In this document: one piece after another, positions 52,049 through 61,120 of the stretch
Layout: each line of letters opens with the position of its first letter
Numbering within the stretch: the first letter of the stretch is position 1
Assembly: GCF_900188235.1 (NCBI RefSeq)
Contig: NZ_FZNT01000006.1
Coordinates: 62,001-126,000, forward strand
DNA: 64,000 nucleotides
From: Lutibacter agarilyticus
GTDB taxonomy: Bacteria; Bacteroidota; Bacteroidia; Flavobacteriales; Flavobacteriaceae
Reading direction: 5' to 3'
Translations under genes and position numbers: made by a program
Notes under the pieces: model-generated
Seen by the model: only the letters and a program-made list of their open reading frames with translations
Databases searched by the model: none
Told to the model about the DNA's origin: nothing

Positions 52049-55000
52049 TTAAAATTCAAAACCTAAACCAAATCGAACACGGGTACCATCTTTTGACCCA
52101 AAAAAAGATAAATTAAAATTAATTAATTCAGCTGCATCTGCCCAAATTCCTCCACCATAGGAGGTTTTCCAACCGTTAGAATCTTCGCCTTTATACCAAA
52201 CCCTACCATAATCAAACCCGCCAAAAGCACCAATTTGAAAAGGAACAATCTTTGTTTTTATTTTGGTGAAATTATAGCGAATATCTGTATTGTTATAATA
52301 TGATGTATTTCCTGTAAAACGGTTGTTATTATAACCACGCAAACCATCATCTCCACCAATACTTGCTGCATTATAAAACTTAAAATTGTCACCAATTATT
52401 ATATTTCCTTTAAATTTTGTTGCTAACATTAATTTACCGTTTGTTGTTAATTTGTAATTAAATCCTATAGCAGGTGTAATATACCCATTGTTTTCAGAAG
52501 TATCAGTATTTATATTTGTCCGCCAACCAGCTTTAAAACCAACTGCCATTCCAAGTGTTGGAAATGTACTTTTATTAAAATTTTCATAGTAATAGGAAGT
52601 TCTTACACCCACGTAATTGTGTCTTTTTTCATTAAAAATAGGGAATAAATTAATAAAACGATTGTCTGTTTTTTCAATTTCTATACTTTCAAATGTCGGT
52701 CCAAATTTAATTTCACCTCCCATTCTTCCTGTCCATTTTAAAGAAGGAGAAGCGGCGTATGTGCTAATTCTAACTCTGTGATAGTCTTTTCCAAAAATAT
52801 CTTGTAGGTTTTTGGAATCGTTTCCATAGCCATAAAAATTATGTGTAAAGTTCGGACTTGTAAAAAGGCCTTCTACTAAAATATTCCATTTATTAAAAAC
52901 ATTGGCAAATTCACCACTGTACCTTAAATCGTAACCACTAGAAGCAAAATAATAGCTTAGGTTAATAATATGTTGTTGAGAAAACGGATTTCTTTCAAAG
53001 CCATAAATAGTGAAAATATCAGAAACACCAATTTTTAATCCATCGTCAGGGTTTGCGCCAATAGCTGGCTTAATTCTGTTTTGAGTGTACTTATATTTTT
53101 TAAAGTTGTACAAATTCATGTCGTAATCATCAAATAAACGTTTCCGACCTTTATTAGTTTTAAACGTGTTTTTTTTTGAATAGAAATCATAAACAGTAAC
53201 TCTTTTACCACTTTTTATATTGTAAATGTCATTGTTTTGACCTCCAATAATTTTTAGCGTAATAGCATTCTTTTTTTCTCCAGAGACAATAAATGTATCG
53301 CTATCATCTAATCCGTAAATCCAAATCTCTTTAGTTTCTTTTTTAGAATACGTTTTATTGAATATTTCGGTGCCTTTTTTATCTTTTTTAATATTTGAAA
53401 TAGTTATTTCTGTAATCCCATTTTTTAAACGTTTAATTTCAAATAAATTATCTTTATCGTTACCTGTTACAATAGGATATTTTATTAAATGTTCATAGTA
53501 CTCACCAGCTATTTTATATAAATTATTTAAACGACCTTTTAATTTTTGCTTGATTATTGAAATGGTTTCATCTTGAACTTCTAAAGGCATTTCAGACAAT
53601 GCTTCATCAATAACTTTATTGGTAATATTTTTTTGAAGAAAGGCAACTTGTTCTTTCCAATCGTTATAAGTAGCTTTTTGTATAAGTGACAAGTCTAACG
53701 GAAAAGGTGCGTGATTAAACCATTTTACATTTCGTATATCCTCATCATAAATTTGAAGAAATTTTAATCCTGGAACTATGCGACTTATGGCGCCTAAAGC
53801 AAAACCATCATAAATAGAAAAAGCTTGATCTCTATCTCTTGGTATAGGCTTGTACATTGTTTTACCATTCTTTTTAAATTCAGCCCATCGCCATTGATCT
53901 TGATGTCTATCCCAATCACCAATTAACATATCAAATAAACGAGCTCTAATATAACTAGCTTCATCCAAATAAAAATCGTCAGATTTTCTTAAATTCTTAT
54001 AAAAATCATCTGTACTTATAATTGTGTTTGAATTGCCAAAATTATTTTTATCTCCGTGACCAGAGGTAGCACGTTCTTCAATCAAATACAATTCACCACC
54101 AAAATTGGTATTGAATTGTTCAAGAGATGGTTGCTTCGGAACAAAATATAAAACTGGGTTAGCGTGAAGTACATCAGCAGCGTTAGCTAATTTTCCAATA
54201 GTTATAGGAGCATAAGGATGAGCCGTAGTATAAATGTCTAGTAATAAACTTTCAGTATACGTATTAGAGTATTCATCTTTAATATATTGATCTCTAAAAG
54301 CTACAGCTTGTAAATATTGTGTAGCGCTTTTGTGTAATGCTCTCATAACAAACTCTTGTCCAGATGCATTTTGAAGTCTTAATGAACGAGATTGATTACC
54401 GCCACCTTTTCGAACAGGTTTTAAGCCTCCAAATAAAGTGTCTAAATTTACCGTTGAAGCCTTTATTTTAATACCATAATATTTTCGATAATGCGTACCC
54501 CAAAAGCTGATGAAGGCATTACTTTTTTCTGTATCTTTTTGAAGGTAGATTGAGGCGGCTATGGTGTCAGGAAAATTCAAATCATACTTATTTATATCTT
54601 CAATAGTTTTTGTATTCTGAATGTTGGCTTTAAAAAGCAATTCTTTTATGCCATTCGTTTCAGTATAGTAATACACCCAAGAGGCTCCATTTTTATATTT
54701 TACAAATTTAGCATAACCCAATCCTCCGTAAGAGAATTTACTGCCTTCAATAACCCTTGCTGGTGAAGTTTTTGAACCTGAACCACTAATAATTTGTGGA
54801 ATTTTATCATTTACAATGTACTGTAAATTGTGCTCGTGACCAGAAACAAAAATAATATTTTCTTGTTTTTGGCTAATAGTTAATAATCTTTTTCTAAGGT
54901 CCTGATAATATGGATTTATCATATCTTGGGAGGAAAGACCACTTGTTTTACGTAAAACATTAACTAGACTTCCAATTATTGGTAAAGGAAACGAACCTCC

Positions 55001-55753
55001 TGTAGGATAAAGTTGGGCTTTTAAAGAATAGTGCCCCGCATGAGATCCATAACTAAACATAGGGTGATGAATAGCTACAACAGTTGTTTTTAGTGTGTTT
55101 TTTTTAATTAAACGTTCATATTCTTGAAAAAACTTTGTTCTAGTTTTTATTTCACAATTGGCATTCATAGCTGGGTTTTTATCCCAGTTTTCAAGGTACC
55201 ATTGCGAATCAATAATAATTAAAGCAATCTCTTCAGAAATATCAAGCATGGTAATTGGACAACCATTTTTTGGTAAAAAAGAATCTTTATCATCTAATTG
55301 TTTTGTAATATAATTAGCTTCTCTTTCTAAGCCTTCAATACCATCATTGTAATAGTCATGATTTCCAGGTATAAATATAGGAGTGCCTTTAAAATCTTTT
55401 ACCAAATCAATTTGAGTGTTCAATCTATGTTCTGCTAAATCTCTTTCAGGATCCGATTTTTTAGGCATTCCCTTTTCATAAATATTATCACCCAAAAATA
55501 AAACGGTAGCATTTGTATTTGTTGTTGAAAGTTCTTTTTTTAAGAGCTTAAAGTGGCTTAACGGATTGCTAAAACTTGCGTTTCCAGCATCACCAATTAA
55601 ATAAAATGTATGGTCAATTTCATCGCTAGATTCGTAGTTTTCCTGATGTTCAATTGTAATAGATTCACTATATTGCTTATTGTAAGAAGCACAACCAGCA
55701 ATAAAAAGAGTAATTAAAAAAAATGAAAGTTTAGCACTATTAAATCGACTCAT
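52049..55753 (-). CDS. Lipoprotein metallophosphoesterase / kinase-like segment / outer-membrane barrel
   Basis: 1234 residues. Lipoprotein signal with lipobox 'FIAGC' (C21). Residues 48-345 form a calcineurin-like phosphoesterase with all metal motifs: 'GDAGN' (D55), 'LGDNIY' (D89), 'GNHDYY' (131-133), 'AIHHP' (H229-H230) and 'SGHEHN' (306-308). About 420-720 contains 'EFVMRALHK' (R471, K475), 'MLIGDWDRHQDQWRW' (610-623) and 'IPRDRDQAF' (637-645), a pattern that recalls CotH/FAM20-like kinase folds. The last 350 residues are beta-strand rich and end in '...RFGLGFEF', with 'GGDDGLRGYNNN', like an Omp85/BamA-type barrel. An outer-membrane enzyme with the catalytic parts probably in the periplasm or at the surface; substrate unknown. 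First of three operon genes. Confidence 0.8.
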   Translation of the reverse strand: MSRFNSAKLSFFLITLFIAGCASYNKQYSESITIEHQENYESSDEIDHTFYLIGDAGNASFSNPLSHFKLLKKELSTTNTNATVLFLGDNIYEKGMPKKSDPERDLAEHRLNTQIDLVKDFKGTPIFIPGNHDYYNDGIEGLEREANYITKQLDDKDSFLPKNGCPITMLDISEEIALIIIDSQWYLENWDKNPAMNANCEIKTRTKFFQEYERLIKKNTLKTTVVAIHHPMFSYGSHAGHYSLKAQLYPTGGSFPLPIIGSLVNVLRKTSGLSSQDMINPYYQDLRKRLLTISQKQENIIFVSGHEHNLQYIVNDKIPQIISGSGSKTSPARVIEGSKFSYGGLGYAKFVKYKNGASWVYYYTETNGIKELLFKANIQNTKTIEDINKYDLNFPDTIAASIYLQKDTEKSNAFISFWGTHYRKYYGIKIKASTVNLDTLFGGLKPVRKGGGNQSRSLRLQNASGQEFVMRALHKSATQYLQAVAFRDQYIKDEYSNTYTESLLLDIYTTAHPYAPITIGKLANAADVLHANPVLYFVPKQPSLEQFNTNFGGELYLIEERATSGHGDKNNFGNSNTIISTDDFYKNLRKSDDFYLDEASYIRARLFDMLIGDWDRHQDQWRWAEFKKNGKTMYKPIPRDRDQAFSIYDGFALGAISRIVPGLKFLQIYDEDIRNVKWFNHAPFPLDLSLIQKATYNDWKEQVAFLQKNITNKVIDEALSEMPLEVQDETISIIKQKLKGRLNNLYKIAGEYYEHLIKYPIVTGNDKDNLFEIKRLKNGITEITISNIKKDKKGTEIFNKTYSKKETKEIWIYGLDDSDTFIVSGEKKNAITLKIIGGQNNDIYNIKSGKRVTVYDFYSKKNTFKTNKGRKRLFDDYDMNLYNFKKYKYTQNRIKPAIGANPDDGLKIGVSDIFTIYGFERNPFSQQHIINLSYYFASSGYDLRYSGEFANVFNKWNILVEGLFTSPNFTHNFYGYGNDSKNLQDIFGKDYHRVRISTYAASPSLKWTGRMGGEIKFGPTFESIEIEKTDNRFINLFPIFNEKRHNYVGVRTSYYYENFNKSTFPTLGMAVGFKAGWRTNINTDTSENNGYITPAIGFNYKLTTNGKLMLATKFKGNIIIGDNFKFYNAASIGGDDGLRGYNNNRFTGNTSYYNNTDIRYNFTKIKTKIVPFQIGAFGGFDYGRVWYKGEDSNGWKTSYGGGIWADAAELINFNLSFFGSKDGTRVRFGLGFEF

Positions 55754-55777
55754 TGATGGTGTTTAAATTTAAAGTTT

Positions 55778-55803
55778 AAAAATACATAAAATAATGTATT
55801 TTT
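55778..55803. promoter_or_regulatory. Palindrome in the divergent promoter region
   Basis: Perfect 10-bp arms, 'aaaaatacat' (55778-55787) and 55794-55803, around 'aaaata'. Each arm read outward contains TATTTTTA, close to the -7 consensus, so the palindrome may be two divergent -7 boxes or a shared regulator site. It lies 25 bases from each of the two start codons. Confidence 0.45.
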
Positions 55804-55827
55804 ATTGTTGGTTTTTAATTAGATGAA

Positions 55828-57054
55828 ATGCTACAAAATGATTTTTTTAAAGAAGTAAGAAGTTATGTGTTTAATTTGTTCAAAAATGAACTTCCTGCGG
55901 AAGTAGTATATCATAATTTTAATCATACTGTTGAAGTCGTAAATGCTGCTTTTGAAATAGGAAATGCTGAACATATTTCAGGTAAAGAGATGGAAATCTT
56001 GTTGTTAGCTGCTTGGTTTCATGATGTGGGAAATGTAAAAGGGTATAAAAATCATGAGGCTGAAAGTAAAAAAATGGCTGCTGAATTTTTAGCAAATAAA
56101 AGCTTCAAAAAAGAAAGTATCGCACAAATAGAAGCATTAATAGATGCGACTAAAATGCCTCAAAAACCAAAAAATAAGTTAGAAGAAATAATTTGTGATG
56201 CCGATTTAGTGCATTTAGGGAAGAAAGACTTCAAAGAAAAATCAGAACTATTAAAGTTAGAGTGGGATTTATTAGGTTATAAAAATGTATCAGAATTTGA
56301 TTGGTGTTGTGAAAATGAGAATTTTTTAACTACCCATTCGTTTTTTACAAACTATGCTTATGAAAACTTCAATCATCAAAAATCAATAAATATATTAAAA
56401 CAGCATAAAGATTTAAAAAAAATGAAGGAGAAAGCTGTTGAAAAGCCCAAAAAGAAGTCATTAAAAAAAATCGATACACCTGAAAAAGGCATAGAAACAA
56501 TGTTTCGCGTTACGTTAAGAAATCATATCAAATTGAGTGATATTGCAGATACAAAATCAAATATTTTACTTTCTGTGAGTGCAATTATGATGTCTATAGT
56601 TTTAACAACCCTAGTTCCTAAACTTGACAAAGCAGGTAATTCATATTTAATTTATCCAACACTTATTTTTTTAGTAATTACTGTTTCTACCATTATATTT
56701 TCAATTTTAGCTACCCGTCCAAAAGTAACATCAGGAGATTTTACCAAGGAAGATGTAGCCAATAAAAAAGTGAATTTGTTGTTTTTTGGTAATTTTTATA
56801 AAATGAAATTAGAAGAATTTCAGGAGGGGATGTTTGAAGTTATGGGAGATTATAATTACTTGTATAAATCCTTAATGAAAGATTTGTACTTTTTGGGAAT
56901 CGTACTTCAAAAAAAATATAAATTATTAAGAATTGCCTACACTATTTTTATGATTGGTATTGTGGTTTCAGTAATTGCCTTTATTATTTCTTTTCGAATA
57001 ATGAGAGTAGAAACTGGAGCAATTGAGCCTAGTTTTTTTGATTTATTGTTTTAA
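55828..57054 (+). CDS. HD-domain phosphohydrolase fused to a PycTM-like (DUF5706) membrane effector domain
   Basis: 408 residues. Residues 1 to about 195 form an HD domain, with 'VVYHNFNHTVEVV' (H29, H33), 'AAWFHDVGNV' (H65-D66) and 'ICDADLVHLG' (D124/D126) as metal ligands. A lysine-rich linker (195-215) leads to a DUF5706-type domain: 'MFRVTLRNHIKLSDIADTKS' then transmembrane helices at about 245-263, 275-295 and 366-390. In Pycsar defence DUF5706/PycTM is the effector that opens the membrane when it binds cyclic UMP or CMP. HD domains hydrolyse nucleotides or phosphodiesters. No cyclase gene lies near. The 3' end overlaps the GAF gene by 12 bases. Confidence 0.82.
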   Translation: MLQNDFFKEVRSYVFNLFKNELPAEVVYHNFNHTVEVVNAAFEIGNAEHISGKEMEILLLAAWFHDVGNVKGYKNHEAESKKMAAEFLANKSFKKESIAQIEALIDATKMPQKPKNKLEEIICDADLVHLGKKDFKEKSELLKLEWDLLGYKNVSEFDWCCENENFLTTHSFFTNYAYENFNHQKSINILKQHKDLKKMKEKAVEKPKKKSLKKIDTPEKGIETMFRVTLRNHIKLSDIADTKSNILLSVSAIMMSIVLTTLVPKLDKAGNSYLIYPTLIFLVITVSTIIFSILATRPKVTSGDFTKEDVANKKVNLLFFGNFYKMKLEEFQEGMFEVMGDYNYLYKSLMKDLYFLGIVLQKKYKLLRIAYTIFMIGIVVSVIAFIISFRIMRVETGAIEPSFFDLLF

Positions 57055-59406
57055 AACTTCGTTTAAAGTATTGTTTAGCGAGTTAGAATAATTTATAGTA
57101 ACTCTTAAAGCTTTTAAACCAGAAATACCTTGTAAATTTTCAAGGTCTAATTCTTCAATTGTATTTAACAAATAACCATTAGATTGTAAATATTTTATAT
57201 GTTGCATATAGTCAGTCATGTCTTTAGATTGGCTATAAACAATTGCAATTTTACCGGGTTTTGTTAAACGTTCGTTGGTGTTTTTAATATGCACTTTATC
57301 AATACGTTTTTTAATAATTTCGTATCTAATATTGTAAGCGCCGTCAACATCAAATTTTTTCTCATCCATTCTAAATTTAATTGCTAACGGGTTGCTATGA
57401 ACCAATATTAAAGAAGCAATTTCTAACGGATGTGGTAATGTACTTTTTAAATGATGGGCAATTTGCTCAACCTCACACATCATTTGTAATTGCCACAATC
57501 TTAAATTATTCAAATAAATAGGATCATAAGTTTTATTTTTAACTAGAGATTGACCAATGTACATATTGTGATCAATACCATCGGTTTTGTAGCGTTCAAA
57601 ATAATGAGGAAACATTTCTTGAGCTTCTTCTTGCTTCTGATCAATAAAACGAGCCAACGTTTCATTTAACGTATTTACACTATCGTCGTACATTTTTCGC
57701 TTGTAATAAATTACATGTAATTCATCATCAATTAAATTCATATAATCCGAAATGTCGTTTTGCAGTGTTTTGTCTAATTTTTTTAAATGATTAAAAACAG
57801 GGTAAATATCTTTTTGTAAAAAGTCCGTTAAACTATTCTCATCACCAGAATTTAATCCTTTTTTTATGTTGTGTAAACACTCTTCAATTCTAAAAATTAA
57901 ATCGTTATAAATAGGTAATTTATATTTTTTAAAGGCTTTTTCAATAATAGCAGAAGCTAATTTTAATTGCTTCACTAAATCTTCCTGAATGGCAATATTT
58001 CTTGCGGTTGAAGAACCTTTTATGTCACTTTGCCCATAAAGAGGTGTAACTTGTTCAAAAACAATACTATTTAAATTGTGTATTTTTTGGTTGTTTTTTA
58101 TGCTGAATAAATGCTGTTCAGCTTCTTCATAAAACTTCCATTTTACACTAGGGTGAATGGCCGTATAATTTTCTTGAATGATAGATTCTAATTTGTTATT
58201 GAACTCTTCAATAAATCGTTTTACAGCGATTTTAAAATCAGGAATAACATCTTTTAATTTGTATGCGTTTATTGAATTTAGTTCATATTTTTTTGGGGAA
58301 ACTAGTTCTAATAGTACCAATAAATTTTCATTTAGTTGTAAAGGAACCAATATAATACTTTCAATATGATTAGCTTTTAATGCTTTGTAGAATCCATTAA
58401 GGTTGTTTTGTTCGCCATATTTTTGAATATCAGAAATGGCCAATAATTCTTTATTTTCAAAAACCTTTGAAGCGATACCATTACAAAAGAAGCTTTCAAA
58501 ACTGTTATTTTTAACTTCAAGTTTATTGGTTATGAAGCTATTGTTTTCAATAGTTCTGTTGAATTCAAAATGATGATCGATACGGGTGTATGACGAGATA
58601 CCAAATTCAATGGTTGAAGAATTATATAATTTAGCAATACTTTCCCCAATTCTATTGAAGGCTTCTTGATCGTTTTTTAGTAGATTTTCTTTTAAGTTTG
58701 TTAACGATTGATCACCAGTAGCATCTACAAGGTTTATGATGCCAAAACCTTTAAATTCGTAACTATTTGGTGGGAATTTTTCTTTCCAAATATCAATATT
58801 ATTGAAGTTATCTAGTAATAAGTGAATATCTTCATCTGTAATTTCAGGAGCATTTGCTAAAGGTTTTACTTTAAAAAAATCTCCGTTGTAAAGCGTTTTG
58901 TAGTGTTTAATTAAACCGGTACTGGTTGGTATATCGTAATAAAAAGGTCTTCTAAAATCAATATTTACATGGTAGCAGTAGCCTAAAATAAACGCACAAG
59001 AAAGTATGTAGGTGTTATTTTCATCAAAATTCCGAAGTTTTAATCTATACTCATCACCAGCATCATCTAATAGTTTTTCAAACCTAGTAGAGAGTTTAAA
59101 TGTTGTAAATTCAAAAGGAATGCTTGCTGCTTTAATTTCGTTTGTTTGCAACATTTCAGGAAATAAAATGTCTAACAATTTGTCGATTTGAGCGTTGTAT
59201 TTTTCTAATTTCTTAGGGTCTTCAAAACCCAATCTAAGTTCAGGGTACGCTTTGTATTCTTCCAGTAGTTTAACAGCTGCGTGGTATAAATAATGGTTTT
59301 TTTGTTGAATGATGCTTTCAAGGTACTCAAAAACAGCTTCAAAACTAATATGTAGTTTTAAAGGCAAATCGGTTGTTTTAGTATAATTTGAAGGTATAAT
59401 TCTCAT
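57043..59406 (-). CDS. Large GAF-domain protein
   Basis: 787 residues, soluble, no signal peptide. About 220-400 resembles a GAF sensor domain ('GIASKVFENKELLAISDIQK', 'IESIILVPLQLNENLLVLLE'). The rest is mostly helical, with long heptad-like stretches about 470-590. The C-terminus has 'RLWQLQMMCEVEQIAHHLK' and 'ILVHSNPLAIKFRMDEKKFD', which I do not recognise. No kinase, cyclase or phosphodiesterase catalytic motif is visible. I recall similar proteins annotated only as GAF-domain proteins in Flavobacteriaceae. It is transcribed towards, and overlaps, the HD-PycTM gene. Confidence 0.72.
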   Translation of the reverse strand: MRIIPSNYTKTTDLPLKLHISFEAVFEYLESIIQQKNHYLYHAAVKLLEEYKAYPELRLGFEDPKKLEKYNAQIDKLLDILFPEMLQTNEIKAASIPFEFTTFKLSTRFEKLLDDAGDEYRLKLRNFDENNTYILSCAFILGYCYHVNIDFRRPFYYDIPTSTGLIKHYKTLYNGDFFKVKPLANAPEITDEDIHLLLDNFNNIDIWKEKFPPNSYEFKGFGIINLVDATGDQSLTNLKENLLKNDQEAFNRIGESIAKLYNSSTIEFGISSYTRIDHHFEFNRTIENNSFITNKLEVKNNSFESFFCNGIASKVFENKELLAISDIQKYGEQNNLNGFYKALKANHIESIILVPLQLNENLLVLLELVSPKKYELNSINAYKLKDVIPDFKIAVKRFIEEFNNKLESIIQENYTAIHPSVKWKFYEEAEQHLFSIKNNQKIHNLNSIVFEQVTPLYGQSDIKGSSTARNIAIQEDLVKQLKLASAIIEKAFKKYKLPIYNDLIFRIEECLHNIKKGLNSGDENSLTDFLQKDIYPVFNHLKKLDKTLQNDISDYMNLIDDELHVIYYKRKMYDDSVNTLNETLARFIDQKQEEAQEMFPHYFERYKTDGIDHNMYIGQSLVKNKTYDPIYLNNLRLWQLQMMCEVEQIAHHLKSTLPHPLEIASLILVHSNPLAIKFRMDEKKFDVDGAYNIRYEIIKKRIDKVHIKNTNERLTKPGKIAIVYSQSKDMTDYMQHIKYLQSNGYLLNTIEELDLENLQGISGLKALRVTINYSNSLNNTLNEVLKQ

Positions 59407-59446
59407 TTGGACAGCTTTTCAATTTCTATTGTCGGTTTTACAATAA

Positions 59447-59454
59447 CAAAATTA
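59447..59454 (-). promoter_or_regulatory. -7 box of the GAF-protein gene
   Basis: On the - strand 'TAATTTTG' matches TAnnTTTG and lies 40 bases before the ATG at 59406. No -33 partner was recognised. Confidence 0.5.
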
Positions 59455-59569
59455 CGAATTACAATCGGAATTACATGAGCTTGGTTACCAAAGTCACATT
59501 TATAACTTTTAAGTAATAATTTTTTAAACCATAAAAAACAATTATTTTAGCCTTAAATAACAACTGAAT

Positions 59570-60409
59570 ATGGAAAAAATAAATTGGAAAACTGTAAAAG
59601 AGTTTGAAGATATTACGTATAAAAAATGTGATGGTGTTGCAAGGATTGCTTTTAACCGACCAAATGTTAGAAATGCTTTTAGACCTAAAACTACAAAAGA
59701 ACTTTACGAAGCTTTTTACGATGCAGGTGAAGATACTTCAATAGGTGTTGTGTTGCTTTCTGCGGAAGGCCCTTCAACTAAAGATGGTGTTTATTCATTT
59801 TGTAGTGGAGGCGATCAAAAAGCGCGTGGGCATCAAGGTTATGTAGGTGAAGATGGGTACCATCGTTTAAATATATTAGAAGTACAACGGTTGATTCGTT
59901 TTATGCCAAAAGCAGTTATTGCTGTGGTTCCGGGTTGGGCTGTTGGTGGTGGTCATAGTTTGCATGTAGTGTGCGATTTAACTTTGGCGAGTAAAGAACA
60001 TGCTATTTTTAAGCAAACTGATGCTGATGTTACTAGTTTTGATGGTGGTTACGGATCGGCTTATTTAGCAAAAATGGTTGGACAAAAAAAAGCGCGTGAA
60101 ATCTTTTTCTTAGGAAGAAATTATTCTGCACAAGATGCTTATGAAATGGGTATGGTAAATGCTGTAATTCCGCATGATGAGTTAGAAGCTACCGCTTTTG
60201 AATGGGCACAAGAAATTTTAGCAAAATCGCCAACCTCAATAAAAATGTTAAAATTCGCTATGAATTTAACTGATGATGGAATGGTTGGACAACAAGTATT
60301 TGCTGGAGAAGCAACACGTTTAGCCTATATGACGGATGAGGCGAAGGAAGGTAGAAATGCCTTTTTAGAAAAACGCAAACCAAACTTTGAGAAAAAGTGG
60401 ATTCCTTAA
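59570..60409 (+). CDS. menB: 1,4-dihydroxy-2-naphthoyl-CoA synthase
   Basis: Crotonase-fold enzyme that closes the naphthoquinone ring in menaquinone synthesis. 279 residues. Seen: 'IAFNRPNVRNAFRPKT', the oxyanion-hole segment 'SFCSGGDQKARGHQGYVGED', 'VVPGWAVGGGHSLHVVCDLT', 'DADVTSFDGGYGSAYLAKMV' with the conserved aspartate, and 'EGRNAFLEKRKPNF' at the end. It is separated from menD by about 10.6 kb of unrelated genes. Confidence 0.97.
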   Translation: MEKINWKTVKEFEDITYKKCDGVARIAFNRPNVRNAFRPKTTKELYEAFYDAGEDTSIGVVLLSAEGPSTKDGVYSFCSGGDQKARGHQGYVGEDGYHRLNILEVQRLIRFMPKAVIAVVPGWAVGGGHSLHVVCDLTLASKEHAIFKQTDADVTSFDGGYGSAYLAKMVGQKKAREIFFLGRNYSAQDAYEMGMVNAVIPHDELEATAFEWAQEILAKSPTSIKMLKFAMNLTDDGMVGQQVFAGEATRLAYMTDEAKEGRNAFLEKRKPNFEKKWIP

Positions 60410-60451
60410 AATAAAATAGGTTTTTACTTTTAACACAGATTTAATAAGAAT

Positions 60452-60473
60452 GATTCCTGCGAAAGCAGGAATC
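60452..60473. repeat. GNRA-loop hairpin of the REP-like family
   Basis: 'gattcctgc' (60452-60460), loop 'gaaa', 'gcaggaatc' (60465-60473): a perfect 9-bp stem. It resembles the right half of the doublets in the his operon. It sits in the menB-FAH spacer and lacks a T-run, so it is not an obvious terminator. Confidence 0.65.
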
Positions 60474-60501
60474 TTATAAAACAATACTAAGTTACTTATT
60501 T

Positions 60502-61113
60502 ATGAAAATTATTTGCATTGGTCGTAATTATGCCAAACATATAGAAGAGTTGGATAGTGAAAAACCAGTAAATCCAGTCATTTTTTTAAAGCCAGATTCT
60601 GCTATTTTAGCTAAAAATCAGCCATTTTTTATTCCAGCGTTCTCAAATGAAATTCATTATGAGGTAGAAGTATTGGTTAAAATAAATAAAGTAGGAAAGT
60701 ACATTCAAGAAAAATTTGCGCATAAATATTACGATGAAATTGGTTTGGGAGTAGATTTTACAGCACGTGATTTACAAAATGAATTAAAAGACAAAGGATT
60801 GCCTTGGGAAAAATCTAAAGCTTTTGACGGGAGTGCTTTAATTGGGAAGTTTGTAGCCAAAGAAACGTTAGGTGATTTAACAAGTTTAGATTTTACACTG
60901 CATAAAAATGAAACTCTTGTTCAAGAAGGCAACACCAATGCAATGCTTTGGAAAATTGATGAATTAATAGCGTACGTTTCTCAGTTTTTTACCTTAAAAA
61001 AGGGAGACGTGTTATTTACAGGAACTCCTGCAGGCGTGGGTAAAATTTCAGAAAACGACATACTTTTAGGAGCTATTAAAGGCGAAGAATTTTTTTCGGT
61101 AAAAATTAAATAG
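60502..61113 (+). CDS. Fumarylacetoacetate hydrolase-family protein
   Basis: 203 residues, single FAH catalytic domain. Seen: 'ICIGRNYAKHIEEL', 'PVIFLKPDSAIL', metal ligands in 'EIHYEVEVLVKI' (two glutamates) and 'GLGVDFTARDLQ' (aspartate), the conserved 'LPWEKSKAFDGSA' and 'LFTGTPAGVG'. This short form groups with YcgM/FAHD1-like acylpyruvases and oxaloacetate decarboxylases. The true substrate cannot be told. It may be cotranscribed with menB, 92 bases upstream. Confidence 0.9.
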   Translation: MKIICIGRNYAKHIEELDSEKPVNPVIFLKPDSAILAKNQPFFIPAFSNEIHYEVEVLVKINKVGKYIQEKFAHKYYDEIGLGVDFTARDLQNELKDKGLPWEKSKAFDGSALIGKFVAKETLGDLTSLDFTLHKNETLVQEGNTNAMLWKIDELIAYVSQFFTLKKGDVLFTGTPAGVGKISENDILLGAIKGEEFFSVKIK

Positions 61114-61120
61114 TTGCTTT

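Noticed and set aside
55828-57054. Complete Pycsar defence system
   Set aside because: Only the effector-like domain is present. No adenylate/guanylate-cyclase-like gene was found on either side within the window, so the canonical two-gene system is not claimed.
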